From Methanobrevibacter thaueri (GTDB lineage Archaea; Methanobacteriota; Methanobacteria; Methanobacteriales; Methanobacteriaceae): a stretch of 64,000 nucleotides of DNA. Position numbers and translations under genes: made by a program. Positions 1 to 8,197 of the stretch are shown piece after piece (position 1 is the first letter of the stretch; every line of letters starts with the position of its first letter). The notes beneath the pieces were generated by a model that saw only the letters and a list, made by a program, of their open reading frames with translations, was not told where the DNA came from and searched no databases. The stretch lies in contig NZ_MZGS01000023.1 in assembly GCF_003111625.1 (NCBI RefSeq), positions 62,001 through 126,000 of the forward strand, in the 5' to 3' direction.

Positions 1-1061
1 CCAGCCACCCTCTTTCAAGATTTGTTTAGCTGCATCGACATCTCCATCCTGAACTTTAGCATTAGAGTTTGCATAATCCCTTGTATCTACACTGGTATAT
101 TCAGGGGTAGCATGTCCTGAGAAGATTTCATCACACATTGCTTGACGGTCAACACCGACGTTCAATGCTTGTCTGATTGCTTTATCGGAAGTTACATTGT
201 TACCTATTTTCCATGTTCCGTTCCAAGAATCACCTGTGTCCGGAAGGTATGGGAAGGATACACCTTGTGCTCTTCCAGCAGATTTTTCAACAAATTGATA
301 TCCGTCAACACTTTGGTTTAATGCAGAAGTTGCTACAGGAACTACATCCACATCACCAGATTTAGCCAATTCTAACCATGTTGCTTCTTCAGGGAATAAT
401 AAGGTAATTTGAGTGAAGTATGGTTTTTGGCCATAATAGTTATCATTGACTTTGAATATTGCTTGTTGGCCTTTATCCCAGTGATCCAATACATAAGGTC
501 CTGTACCGATTGGGTTTTCACCATAGGTATTGTTGTCGTATGAATCAGATGGAACAATACCGACATATCTTAAGTCATAAATGAATGTTGATCTTGGTTC
601 AACTAAATTAAACTCGACAGTGGTTTCATTTACTGCTTTTATACTTTCAAGATTTGTTAAATCCAATTCTGACTCGGTTTCTTTTGCAGTGTTGAATGTG
701 ATGCTACATCCTCAGCATCGAAAGTTGAGTTATCTGAGAATTTAACATCATCTCTTACATTAACTGTCCATGTTTTACCGTCACCACTGATTGAGTAATC
801 AGTAGCAAGGTCTGGGACAATGTCACCATTTTTATCTGTTTTAAATAAACAACTTTGTACTAACGGATTATAGTTTTGGTGTCCGCATCCCCAACCAACA
901 AGAGGGCTGAATCCTGCTTCTGGTTCTTTGATGTTACTGTGCGCTGCTACTGTTAAATGAGTAGGGTCACTGTCATGAGTGCCTCCACCCATCAATGCAA
1001 ATGCAGCCACAACTATAACGACCAAAGCTACAATCGCTGCGATTATCATTTTTTTATCCAT
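1..1061 (-). pseudogene. Nickel/peptide ABC transporter substrate-binding protein, frameshifted and cut by the window edge
   Basis: This is a family 5 extracellular solute-binding protein (NikA/OppA/CntA type) that would capture a metal complex or peptide outside the membrane. An N-terminal hydrophobic anchor follows MDKKMII, and the body aligns along its length with the intact binding protein at 5520-7139 (shared KFSDN/KFTDN, DAEDVA, GIVPSDSY, KGQQ). The start at 1061 is chosen because a GGTGA site lies 5 bases before it. After DAEDVA the frame breaks: one base is missing near position 701, and the alignment resumes in another frame that stays open to position 1. This is either a recent inactivating mutation or a sequencing error, because the rest of the gene is well preserved. 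The 3' end lies outside the window. Confidence 0.85.
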
Positions 1062-1094
1062 AAATTTCACCATGAAATAACTTCATATTAAAAT

Positions 1095-1138
1095 AAAAGT
1101 AATACTTTTATAGGGATTTATGCTCAATCAGTAATACT
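1095..1138. promoter_or_regulatory. Pair of AGTAATACT palindromes upstream of the broken binding protein
   Basis: Two copies of the 9-base palindrome AGTAATACT lie at 1098-1106 and 1130-1138, 32 bases apart. The first is embedded in a longer perfect palindrome with 7-base arms, AAAAGTA-A-TACTTTT (1095-1109). Spacing of about three helical turns would place two bound dimers on one DNA face. The same pair spacing occurs at 2666/2698 and 5353/5385, so I read these as operators of one metal-responsive regulator. The regulator itself is not identified. The surrounding gene-free stretch 1062-1397 is otherwise AT-rich divergent promoter DNA. Confidence 0.6.
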
Positions 1139-1345
1139 TTTTTTAATTATTTTAATATAATAGTAATTTTGATTATTAAATATAAAAAGATATTTATTAC
1201 TTTTAAAGATTGCTTAAAAAAATAGCCAATGTTTAATAAAAAACATGATAAAGACATCAATTAGAAAAATTTAACGACTGGATTTTATAACCATTGAACA
1301 AAAAGTAATATCAAACTAAAACAAAAACTTGAAAAAAATAATACT

Positions 1346-1374
1346 AAAAGTAATACAAAATTAACATTTAAATA
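1346..1374 (+). promoter_or_regulatory. Promoter with AGTAATACa operator for the Fe-S protein
   Basis: A one-mismatch copy of the island's palindrome (AGTAATACA, core 1349-1357) sits just upstream of a TATA-like box ATTTAAATAG at 1365-1374. The first codon of the next gene is only about 24 bases beyond that box, and no ribosome site is visible, so the transcript is probably leaderless. A weaker copy (AGTAATATC) is at 1304-1312. Confidence 0.5.
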
Positions 1375-1397
1375 GAACCACCATTAAATATTCGCTC

Positions 1398-2090
1398 ATG
1401 AGCATCTCACATAAATTAAAAAGTTACCTGATAGAAAACGGTGCAAGCAACGTGGGGTTTGCAGACATCACACATTTTTCCCCAAAACCCAATCTAAATG
1501 TTGGCGTTGTGTTTTATATAACTTATCCCAAGGAGATTATACGAAACATGCAGAATGCACCTACACATGAATATCTTGAAGAGCTAATAAGCCTAAACAC
1601 AAGACTGGACGCCCTTGGGATGAAATGTGAGGAATTTTTAATGGACAAGGGTTATGATGCTTATGCGCAAACAAAAAAGAGACTGGGAACTGATTTTGGA
1701 GAGTTCAATTCATTTGAACTGCCACATAAAACTATCGCCACACGTGCAGGCCTTGGATGGATTGGCAAATCAGCATTATTCACAACAAAGGATTATGGAT
1801 CAGCGCTTAGACTATCATCAGTTTTAACAGATGCTCCCTTAGACTTGGGAACCCCAATACAAAAATCAAGATGCGGAAAATGCATGGAATGCAGGGACGC
1901 ATGCCCAGGCGGGGCAATAAGTGGCAAAGAGTGGAATTATAAATTAAAGAGAAATGACTTTTATGACGATAAAAAATGTGAGAAATACGCCCTCATTATA
2001 TCAGAAGAAAACTTAGGAAAAGCAGATACGGTATGCGGAAAATGCATTTATGCCTGCCCACACACTCAAAAATATTTTAAAAAACTATAA
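1398..2090 (+). CDS. QueG-like double-cluster 4Fe-4S protein
   Basis: This is a 230-residue cytosolic iron-sulfur protein related to the C-terminal half of epoxyqueuosine reductase (QueG). It has the family signature ATRAGLGWIGKSALF (about residues 115-129), then GSALRLSSVLTDAPL. Two ferredoxin-like clusters follow: CGKCMECRDACPGG (about 156-169) and a C-terminal pair, CEKY and CGKCIYACP (about 196-222). It is shorter than bacterial QueG, so the same reaction cannot be assumed; similar archaeal proteins have no settled role. The gene is preceded by the island's operator and probably has a leaderless transcript, which places it in the metal-uptake regulon. It converges with the GNAT gene and overlaps it by 6 bases. 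Confidence 0.75.
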   Translation: MSISHKLKSYLIENGASNVGFADITHFSPKPNLNVGVVFYITYPKEIIRNMQNAPTHEYLEELISLNTRLDALGMKCEEFLMDKGYDAYAQTKKRLGTDFGEFNSFELPHKTIATRAGLGWIGKSALFTTKDYGSALRLSSVLTDAPLDLGTPIQKSRCGKCMECRDACPGGAISGKEWNYKLKRNDFYDDKKCEKYALIISEENLGKADTVCGKCIYACPHTQKYFKKL

Positions 2091-2645
2091 TTTTACAGCA
2101 TAGGTGAAATCACTTGCTAATGGATTAATATCCAATCTTTTTATTTCTTTATCCATATGAACTGTTTCTAATTCATCATTAGAGTCCAATGCCACTACAA
2201 AACCCATTTTTGTCCAAAATTCCAAAGCTCCCGGAAGAGTTTTATGAGTATGCAAATAAATATTTTTGAATTCAACACCATTTGCAAAATTTTCAGCAAT
2301 CTGAAACATTTTAGAGGCTAAACCGCAACGCCTACACCTCTCATCGACAAATAACCTCCATATGCTGGAAGTGGTGTCCCTTGAGTAAAGATGCCTAAAT
2401 TCAGGAAAGTCCTTATCATATGCCCTGATGCCAATTGTTGCAATGATTTCGCCGGTTTCCAGATAAGCGACAAAAAAGTTGTTTCTCTGAGGATTAATAT
2501 AATATTCCTCAAGATTTACAATATCCTGATGCCATTCAGGAACATAATCATAGCCGAATTCCTTTTTTATCATCTTAAACAAGAAATCCTGGACATCCTT
2601 TATTTCTTTAGAATCATTGCCCAATTCTTTGATTACAACATTCAT
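2085..2645 (-). CDS. GNAT family N-acetyltransferase
   Basis: This acetyltransferase of the GNAT fold would move an acetyl group from acetyl-CoA to an amine. The core is recognisable: a substrate strand FFVAYLETGEIIATIGIR (about residues 55-72), the motif A region WRLFVDERCRRCGLASKMFQIAEN (a variant of the RxxGxA CoA loop) and the late strand GALEFWTKMGFV. The ATG at 2645 is preferred, with GGTG six bases upstream. The gene is transcribed divergently from the nikD-like gene, and the shared spacer contains two operator copies, so it probably responds to the same signal. Its substrate is unknown; modification of a metal ligand or of a polyamine would fit the setting, but that is a guess. Confidence 0.75.
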   Translation of the reverse strand: MNVVIKELGNDSKEIKDVQDFLFKMIKKEFGYDYVPEWHQDIVNLEEYYINPQRNNFFVAYLETGEIIATIGIRAYDKDFPEFRHLYSRDTTSSIWRLFVDERCRRCGLASKMFQIAENFANGVEFKNIYLHTHKTLPGALEFWTKMGFVVALDSNDELETVHMDKEIKRLDINPLASDFTYAVKL

Positions 2646-2662
2646 GGAAAACACCAAACATG

Positions 2663-2706
2663 AAAAGTATTACAAAAGATATCAAATTTATGTCATTAGT
2701 AATACT
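2663..2706. promoter_or_regulatory. Operator pair between the GNAT gene and the first nikDE-like operon
   Basis: AGTATTACA (2666-2674, within AAAAGTATTACAAAA) and the perfect AGTAATACT (2698-2706) are again exactly 32 bases apart. They sit in the only spacer between two divergent genes and could control both. A TATA-like AGTATATAAAA lies at 2752-2762, suitable for the rightward gene. Confidence 0.6.
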
Positions 2707-2793
2707 TTTTAATAAATTTTGAATAACTTTAATATTGATAAAGTACAAATTAGTATATAAAATTTATCATTTGAAATCATGAATGGTGATATG

Positions 2794-3741
2794 ATGGAAA
2801 AATTATTAGATGTGGAAAATGTTTCAATATCATTTATTCAATATACTAAAGGTTTAAATCAAAGAGATCTAAAAGTGATTACAGATTTAACATTAGATAT
2901 ATCTGAAGGAGAAATATTGGCAGTATTAGGTTCAAGCGGGTCCGGAAAGAGTTTGCTTGCACATGCAATATTCGGCATCCTGCCTGAAAATGCAAACTTA
3001 AATGGAAAAATAAAATTCAAGGGAAGGGAATTGTCACAGGAAGACAAGGAAGAAATTAGGGGAAAAGACATTGTGCTCGTTCCCCAATCCGTGAATTTTT
3101 TAGATCCATTAATGAAAATATCCGACCAGGCCATTGGAAATGTCAAATCTGATGACGAGAGAAAAGAAAAGAAAATTAAACAAAGGGAAATTTTCGAACA
3201 CTATAATCTGGACCCTGAAGTGGACGACATGTATCCCTTCCAGCTATCCGGAGGAATGGCAAGAAGAGTGCTCGTATCAACAGCACTGTTATCCGACCCA
3301 AAATTAGTGGTGGCGGACGAACCGACACCGGGACTTGACGAAAAGACAGTGCAGGAAACACTGAACCACTTCAAACATATGAAAGAAGATGGAATAGGGG
3401 TGCTTCTAATTACACACGACATCCATGCGGCATTGGAAGTGGCCGATAGAATCGGAATATTCTATTCAGGATATGTGATTGAAATTGCGGAAAACAAAGA
3501 CTTTTCAGGAGACGGAGAAAACCTTCTACATCCTTACACAAAAGCGCTATACAAAGCATTGCCTGCAAACGGATTTGAACTAACTAAAGGCCACCAGCCA
3601 TTACACGGAGAAATCGTTGAAGGTTGCCCATATTATGACAGATGTGAAATGAGATTTGATAGATGCAAACAAGAAAGGCCTCAATTAATTGATTTGGGCA
3701 ATAAAAAAGTCAGATGTTTTAAATACGAGGAAGGTGCATAA
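2794..3741 (+). CDS. NikD/DppD-like ABC transporter ATPase, copy 1
   Basis: This is the cytoplasmic ATPase subunit of an Opp/Dpp/Nik-type importer. Walker A is GSSGSGKS (about residue 45), the ABC signature LSGGM (about 147) and Walker B LVVADEPTPGLD (about 167). The C-terminal oligopeptide/nickel domain follows (HPYTKALYKALP, then CPYYDRCEMRFDRC and a final VRCF), with the conserved cysteines that can hold a cluster in this subfamily. The start is set at the second ATG of an ATGATG because the copy at 9056 begins at the same place with the same GGTGAT spacing. It heads an operon with the ATPase at 3744 and probably with the nicotianamine synthase-like gene. It is nearly identical in sequence to the copy at 9056-10003, but no permease genes adjoin it. 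Confidence 0.88.
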   Translation: MEKLLDVENVSISFIQYTKGLNQRDLKVITDLTLDISEGEILAVLGSSGSGKSLLAHAIFGILPENANLNGKIKFKGRELSQEDKEEIRGKDIVLVPQSVNFLDPLMKISDQAIGNVKSDDERKEKKIKQREIFEHYNLDPEVDDMYPFQLSGGMARRVLVSTALLSDPKLVVADEPTPGLDEKTVQETLNHFKHMKEDGIGVLLITHDIHAALEVADRIGIFYSGYVIEIAENKDFSGDGENLLHPYTKALYKALPANGFELTKGHQPLHGEIVEGCPYYDRCEMRFDRCKQERPQLIDLGNKKVRCFKYEEGA

Positions 3742-3743
3742 AA

Positions 3744-4358
3744 ATGGAACTTAAAGCAACAAACATTTCATTCAAATATCCCTCAGCCAAGAAATACCTA
3801 TTGAAAAATGTCAGTATAGAACTTGATAATCAAAAAGTCGTTGGATTAATCGGAGATAGTGGAAGCGGCAAATCAACCTTATGTAAAATCTTATCCGGAT
3901 ATGTTACAAACTATGAGGGTACAGTGACATTTGATGGAAAATCTTTGCCCAAAACAGGATTCAAACCAGTCCAATTAATTTACCAACACCCGGAAAAGGT
4001 GATGAATCCGAAATGGAAAATGAAAAATATCCTGGAAGAATCATGGGACGTTAATGATGACATGCTAAAAGAATTTGGAATTCAAAAATCCTGGTTGACA
4101 AGATTTCCACAAGAGCTTTCCGGAGGTGAGCTTCAAAGGTTTTCAGTTTTAAGGTCACTGAACCCAAATACCAAATTCTTAATAGCAGATGAAATGACCA
4201 CAATGCTTGATGCTATTACCCAAGTGCAAATTCTGGATTCGGTTTTAAAAATAGTAAAAGAAAGAAAAATGGGATTTTTACTTGTTAGCCATGACATGGA
4301 CTTGGTTGACACCATTTGTGATGATAAAATATATTTGAAAGACATCAATGAAATTTAA
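3744..4358 (+). CDS. NikE/DppF-like ABC transporter ATPase, copy 1
   Basis: This is the second ATPase subunit of an Opp/Nik-type importer, 204 residues long. It shows Walker A GDSGSGKST (about residue 37), signature LSGGE (about 120) and Walker B FLIADEMTTMLD (about 142). It lacks the C-terminal oligopeptide domain and is shorter than most DppF/NikE proteins, as is its copy at 10005. The start lies 2 bases after the upstream stop with GAGGAAGGTG as ribosome site, so the two ATPases are translated together. No membrane subunits adjoin this copy; it may share the permeases at 7205-9047 or may be a redundant relic. Confidence 0.87.
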   Translation: MELKATNISFKYPSAKKYLLKNVSIELDNQKVVGLIGDSGSGKSTLCKILSGYVTNYEGTVTFDGKSLPKTGFKPVQLIYQHPEKVMNPKWKMKNILEESWDVNDDMLKEFGIQKSWLTRFPQELSGGELQRFSVLRSLNPNTKFLIADEMTTMLDAITQVQILDSVLKIVKERKMGFLLVSHDMDLVDTICDDKIYLKDINEI

Positions 4359-4419
4359 ATAATTTAAAATATTATTAATACAAGCAGAACAAAAATATTA
4401 TTAATTTCAAGTGATGAAA

Positions 4420-5241
4420 ATGAGCTGCTACAAATATTGGGGAAAACTAGAGGAAATTGCAAACAAATTATCTTCCTATGGAGATTTAGACAAATACGGA
4501 AATTCCGAACTGGATGATATAAACATCGATGAAATCATTGAGATATTGGATGATGTGGAAATCATAGCTCACGACAAGACAATTGATTTCGATTCAGCAA
4601 AACATATCCTTGACGATGAGAAAATGAACAAGGCATTGAAATTGATCAGAAAGTTTTATGTTTATGTTGGAGCCAGGCTTGAAACAGAAAACGCCCTGAA
4701 GATTTTGGAATCAGAAAATCCAACGGAAACCCTTGATTCATTTCATTTTTACGACAGATATATCGGGCTTGTCGAAAACGAAAGCCAACTTGCCAAATTC
4801 AATGAGGAGAAAACATTCTTATTCTTAGGCTCAGGACCTCTCCCATTGACATTGATAATGTTCAACAAGGTATTCGGATGCAAATGCATAGGCATTGAAC
4901 AGCAACAGGATGTTGCGGATCTCTCAGTGAAGGTTTTAAAAAGACTTGGACTTGATGAAGACATCAGGATTGTTGTCGGTGACGAAACAGCCATCCAGGA
5001 CTTGGATTATGATATCCTGATGGTCGCTGCACTTGCGGAACCTAAGGAAAGGGTCTTTTCAAACATATGGCAATATGTGGACGAAAAAACACCTGTCATT
5101 TACAGAACATACACCGGAATGAGGGCCATACTATACTCACCTGTCCTTGACAAGGACACAAGGGGATTTCACAAGGAAGTCATGATGCTGCCTTCCGGAA
5201 AAACAAACAACACTTCCGTTTTAATCAGAAAAATCGTTTGA
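4420..5241 (+). CDS. Nicotianamine synthase-like aminopropyl transferase (metallophore biosynthesis)
   Basis: This is a member of the nicotianamine synthase family, which condenses aminopropyl groups of S-adenosylmethionine, with an amino acid as acceptor in microbial members, to make metal-chelating aminocarboxylates. Diagnostic segments are FLFLGSGPLPLTLIMF (about residues 130-145, SAM binding), YDILMVAALAEPKERVF (about 195), YRTYTGMRAILYSPV (about 226) and GFHKEVMMLPSGKTNNTSVLI near the end. Each corresponds to plant NAS and to the characterised archaeal thermonicotianamine synthase. The predicted length is 273 residues, normal for archaeal members. The start is placed at 4420 (pattern GTGATGAAAATG); ATG 4414 and GTG 4411 are possible. 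It follows the nikDE copy by about 60 bases and precedes the binding protein/permease operon, the expected context for a metal ligand that is made and re-imported. No opine dehydrogenase or histidine racemase partner is present. Confidence 0.85.
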   Translation: MSCYKYWGKLEEIANKLSSYGDLDKYGNSELDDINIDEIIEILDDVEIIAHDKTIDFDSAKHILDDEKMNKALKLIRKFYVYVGARLETENALKILESENPTETLDSFHFYDRYIGLVENESQLAKFNEEKTFLFLGSGPLPLTLIMFNKVFGCKCIGIEQQQDVADLSVKVLKRLGLDEDIRIVVGDETAIQDLDYDILMVAALAEPKERVFSNIWQYVDEKTPVIYRTYTGMRAILYSPVLDKDTRGFHKEVMMLPSGKTNNTSVLIRKIV

Positions 5242-5266
5242 TTTTTCTAAAAATCCATCACCTAAA

Positions 5267-5414
5267 ATTATTACTGAGTATTTAAACCATCTTAAAGAAA
5301 GTAATACTGATTTAAAGAAATTGTTATTACTCCATATGGCAAATCAGTAATAATTATTACTTTTTTTAAAGAATAAAGAGATTTAGTAATACTTTTTTTA
5401 GGAACATTTAAATA
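5267..5414 (+). promoter_or_regulatory. Multi-site operator and promoter of the binding protein/permease operon
   Basis: The 278-base spacer upstream of 5520 holds the densest cluster of the island's palindrome: ATTATTACT (5267-5275), AGTAATACT (5300-5308), a perfect 16-base palindrome AGTAATAATTATTACT (5346-5361) and AGTAATACT (5385-5393). The last copy lies just upstream of a TATA-like ATTTAAATAG (5406-5415), the same arrangement as at 1349/1365. Another TATA-like sequence (TTTTTATATTAC) lies near 5450. Strong regulation of this operon is therefore likely. Confidence 0.6.
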
Positions 5415-5519
5415 GGAATTTAATAATACATTTTATTTGATTGTTATTAATTTTTATATTACTAATCTATTAAAAATTATGACAATTACCTCATTAATAA
5501 AACTTTTTGGAGACAAATA

Positions 5520-7139
5520 ATGGATACAAAATACATTATTGGAATAATTGCTGTAATTATCATTGCTATAATTGCTGGCGCAGTCCTCATGGGAGGATCA
5601 CATACTGAAAGAGCTGACGATGGATTAGTAGTTGCTGCTTACAGTCACGGAGGAGAACCGGAAGCCGGTTTCGATCCTATACTTGGGTGGAACTATTATG
5701 CAGAACCATTAATCCAATCAACCTTGTTGAAAATGACAAAGGGCATGGATTATGAAAATGATTTGGCTACCAGCTGGGAAGCTAATAGTGACTTTACAGA
5801 ATATACCGTAAAACTCAGAGACGGCGTTAAATTCACAGACAACACAACTTTAGATGCGGAAGATGTTGCATTCACATACAACGAAGCTAAAGCTAGTGGT
5901 GCAAGTCTCGATTTAAGCAGTATGGACAACGCTACTGCAACAGATAAGAATACTGTTAAATTCGAATTAAACAGACCAGATTCCACATTTATTGATAAAA
6001 TGGCATACATTGGTATCGTACCATCAGATTCATATAACAATGAAACATATGGTGCAAATCCAGTGGGTTCCGGACCTTATAAATTCGTACAATGGGACAA
6101 AGGTCAACAAGTGATTTTGGAGAAAAATCCTGATTACTATGGAAAACAACCAGAATTCAACAAATTAACTATCTTATTCGCACAAAACGATGCTGCCTTC
6201 AATGCAGTTAAAAATCATGAAGTAGATGTTGGTGCAGTACCTTTAGCATATGCTAATGAAACTGTTGACGGATACACCATGTTCCTACAGGACACCATTG
6301 ACGTAAGAGGTATTTCATTACCTGTTCAAAACAACACCGGTGCCACAACTGAAGAAGGAAACCCAATGGGTAACAACATAACTGCTGACAAAGCAATCAG
6401 AGAAGCATTAAACTATGGTATTGACAGAACTGCAATATCAGATGGTGCACTAAACGGATTTGGATACCCTAACTTCGACGGAATTGCACACCAATTACCA
6501 TGGGCAAATAAAGAAGCAACCATTGAAGACGGAGACGTTGACAAAGCTAAAGACATCTTAAAACAAGGTGGATGGGAAGACACCGATGGTGATGGAATAG
6601 TAGAAAAAGACGGACAAAAAGCATCCATCAACTTATACTACTCATCAGATGCATCTGAAAGACAAGCAATTGCCGTAACTGTTGCTGAACAAGCAAAAGA
6701 GTTTGGAATTGAAGTGAATGCCACCGGTTCCAACTGGGACGAAATGGACGCTATAAAAAATACTGACCCAATCGTATGGGGATTCGGTTCAACCGATCCA
6801 TCCACAATGTGGTCTGAATACTACAGTGACCAAGCAGGAGTTGGATACAACAACCCAGCTCTCATTAACAACAGCGCAGTCGATGCACACATCGATAACG
6901 CTATGAAAACAGACCGTAACTCTTCATTCGCTGAATGGTCTGCTGTCTCATGGGATGGAAATACAGGTATTTCACCTAAAGGTGACGCAGCATGGTTATG
7001 GGTTGGAGAAATTAAATACGGATACTACGTGGACGACAGTTTAGATATTTCCAACGACACACAACTATTGCAACCTCACGGTGGAGATATCTTCGGAAAC
7101 ATCTACGACTGGCATCGCGTTTCTTCAATTGAAAAATAA
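5520..7139 (+). CDS. Nickel/peptide-type ABC transporter substrate-binding protein
   Basis: This is a family 5 extracellular binding protein of 539 residues that captures the substrate outside the membrane and passes it to the permeases encoded downstream. Residues 1-30 form an uncleaved-looking hydrophobic anchor (IIGIIAVIIIAIIAGAVLMGG) with no lipobox cysteine. The body carries the family hallmarks LRDGVKFTDNTTLDAEDVAFTYN (about residues 98-120), NPVGSGPYKF, AIREALNYGIDR and a late acidic domain. Start: GGAG eight bases before ATG. It leads the operon 5520-10619 and is the intact relative of the broken gene at 1-1061. A metal chelate, such as nickel bound to the product of the NAS-like gene, is the favoured substrate by context; a peptide cannot be excluded. 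Confidence 0.88.
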   Translation: MDTKYIIGIIAVIIIAIIAGAVLMGGSHTERADDGLVVAAYSHGGEPEAGFDPILGWNYYAEPLIQSTLLKMTKGMDYENDLATSWEANSDFTEYTVKLRDGVKFTDNTTLDAEDVAFTYNEAKASGASLDLSSMDNATATDKNTVKFELNRPDSTFIDKMAYIGIVPSDSYNNETYGANPVGSGPYKFVQWDKGQQVILEKNPDYYGKQPEFNKLTILFAQNDAAFNAVKNHEVDVGAVPLAYANETVDGYTMFLQDTIDVRGISLPVQNNTGATTEEGNPMGNNITADKAIREALNYGIDRTAISDGALNGFGYPNFDGIAHQLPWANKEATIEDGDVDKAKDILKQGGWEDTDGDGIVEKDGQKASINLYYSSDASERQAIAVTVAEQAKEFGIEVNATGSNWDEMDAIKNTDPIVWGFGSTDPSTMWSEYYSDQAGVGYNNPALINNSAVDAHIDNAMKTDRNSSFAEWSAVSWDGNTGISPKGDAAWLWVGEIKYGYYVDDSLDISNDTQLLQPHGGDIFGNIYDWHRVSSIEK

Positions 7140-7150
7140 ATTAAAAATTT

Positions 7151-7192
7151 GAGTTAAATTTTTTAATTTAACTCCCTCTTTTTTCCCTTTTT
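7151..7192 (+). terminator. Hairpin plus T-rich tract between binding protein and permease genes
   Basis: GAGTTAAAT (7151-7159) and ATTTAACTC (7166-7174) form a perfect 9-bp stem with a 6-base loop, followed by CCTCTTTTTTCCCTTTTT. Placed inside an operon, it is probably a partial terminator or mRNA-stabilising hairpin that keeps binding-protein output above permease output. Confidence 0.6.
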
Positions 7193-7204
7193 GGAGCATA
7201 TACT

Positions 7205-8197
7205 ATGACAAAATACAATAAATTAATGAAATTTTTAGGTAAGAAAATAGTCCGATTTTTAATATTGCTTATTTTTGTCATATTATTGAGTTTTTTGCTT
7301 ATCGACATGTCGCCGATCAATCCTGTTAAAACATATATCAGCAACATGGTCGTTTCACCAGAACAAGTCGCCGCCCTGGAATCCTATTGGGGAGTAAATG
7401 AACCGATCACTTCCAAAATGGCAAACTGGTTTGGAAACATCATACACGGAGATTTTGGAAATTCTCTTATTTTCAGAGCGCCCGTAATTGACGTTATTAA
7501 AGAAAGGTTCATGGCATCATTAGTATTGATGATAGCTTCATGGTTACTGTCAGGAGTTTTAGGATTCTTGTTAGGAGTAGTGGCGGGATTTAAAAAAGAC
7601 TCAATAATTGACAAGGCAATTAAAGTTTACTGTTACATATTACAATCCGCACCAACATTCTGGATCGCATTAATCATCCTAATGATATTCAGTGTATATC
7701 TAGGTTGGTTCCCAACAGGTTTGGGAGTTCCTATTGGTACATTAAGTGAAAATGTATCTTTCTGGGATTGGCTAAACAGACTGATACTTCCTATGATAAC
7801 ATTGAGTATTGTGGGAGTGGCCTCAATTGCATTATTCACAAGAGACAAATTGATAGAAGAAATGAATAGTGACTACTTTTTATTCGCTAAAGCAAGAGGA
7901 GAAAGCGGTTGGAATTTAATTAAAAGACATGGAATTAGAAATGTATTGCTTCCTGCAATCACATTACAGTTTTTAGGATTTTCAGAATTATTCGGTGGAG
8001 CAGTTCTTGTAGAGCAAATTTTCACATATCCTGGAATTGGGCAGGCAGCAGTATCAGCAGGTCTGAGAAGCGATGTTCCGCTTCTTTTAGGAATTGTAAT
8101 ATTTAGTGCAATATTCGTGTATTGCGGTAACCTAATAGCTGATATAATCTATAACTTTGTTGACCCAAGAATTAGGGAGAGTGAAGAAGATGGCTAA
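7205..8197 (+). CDS. NikB/DppB-type ABC transporter permease
   Basis: This 330-residue membrane subunit of an Opp/Dpp/Nik importer has an N-terminal membrane segment (about residues 15-37), a large extracellular loop and five further segments. The cytoplasmic ATPase-docking EAA-like loop is ARGESGWNLIKRHGIRNVLLP (about 230-250). Family motifs SAPTFWIALI and FTYPGIGQAA are present. The ribosome site GGAG is ten bases upstream. Its stop overlaps the next gene start by 8 bases (ATGGCTAA), so translation is coupled. Confidence 0.88.
   Translation: MTKYNKLMKFLGKKIVRFLILLIFVILLSFLLIDMSPINPVKTYISNMVVSPEQVAALESYWGVNEPITSKMANWFGNIIHGDFGNSLIFRAPVIDVIKERFMASLVLMIASWLLSGVLGFLLGVVAGFKKDSIIDKAIKVYCYILQSAPTFWIALIILMIFSVYLGWFPTGLGVPIGTLSENVSFWDWLNRLILPMITLSIVGVASIALFTRDKLIEEMNSDYFLFAKARGESGWNLIKRHGIRNVLLPAITLQFLGFSELFGGAVLVEQIFTYPGIGQAAVSAGLRSDVPLLLGIVIFSAIFVYCGNLIADIIYNFVDPRIRESEEDG

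Larger units (their letters stand above)
2794..4358 (+). repeat. Duplicated nikDE-like gene pair (second copy at 9056-10619)
   Basis: The two-gene block recurs about 6.3 kb downstream in the same order and orientation, with the same junction (GAGGAAGGTGCATAAAA before the second gene). The proteins remain very similar, while silent positions and some residues have diverged. This is a segmental duplication rather than a mobile element: no terminal repeats or transposase are visible. Confidence 0.85.

Noticed and set aside
2779-2793. Earlier start for the first nikD-like gene
   Set aside because: The extra residues contain the ribosome site GGTGAT and are absent from the paralogue at 9056.
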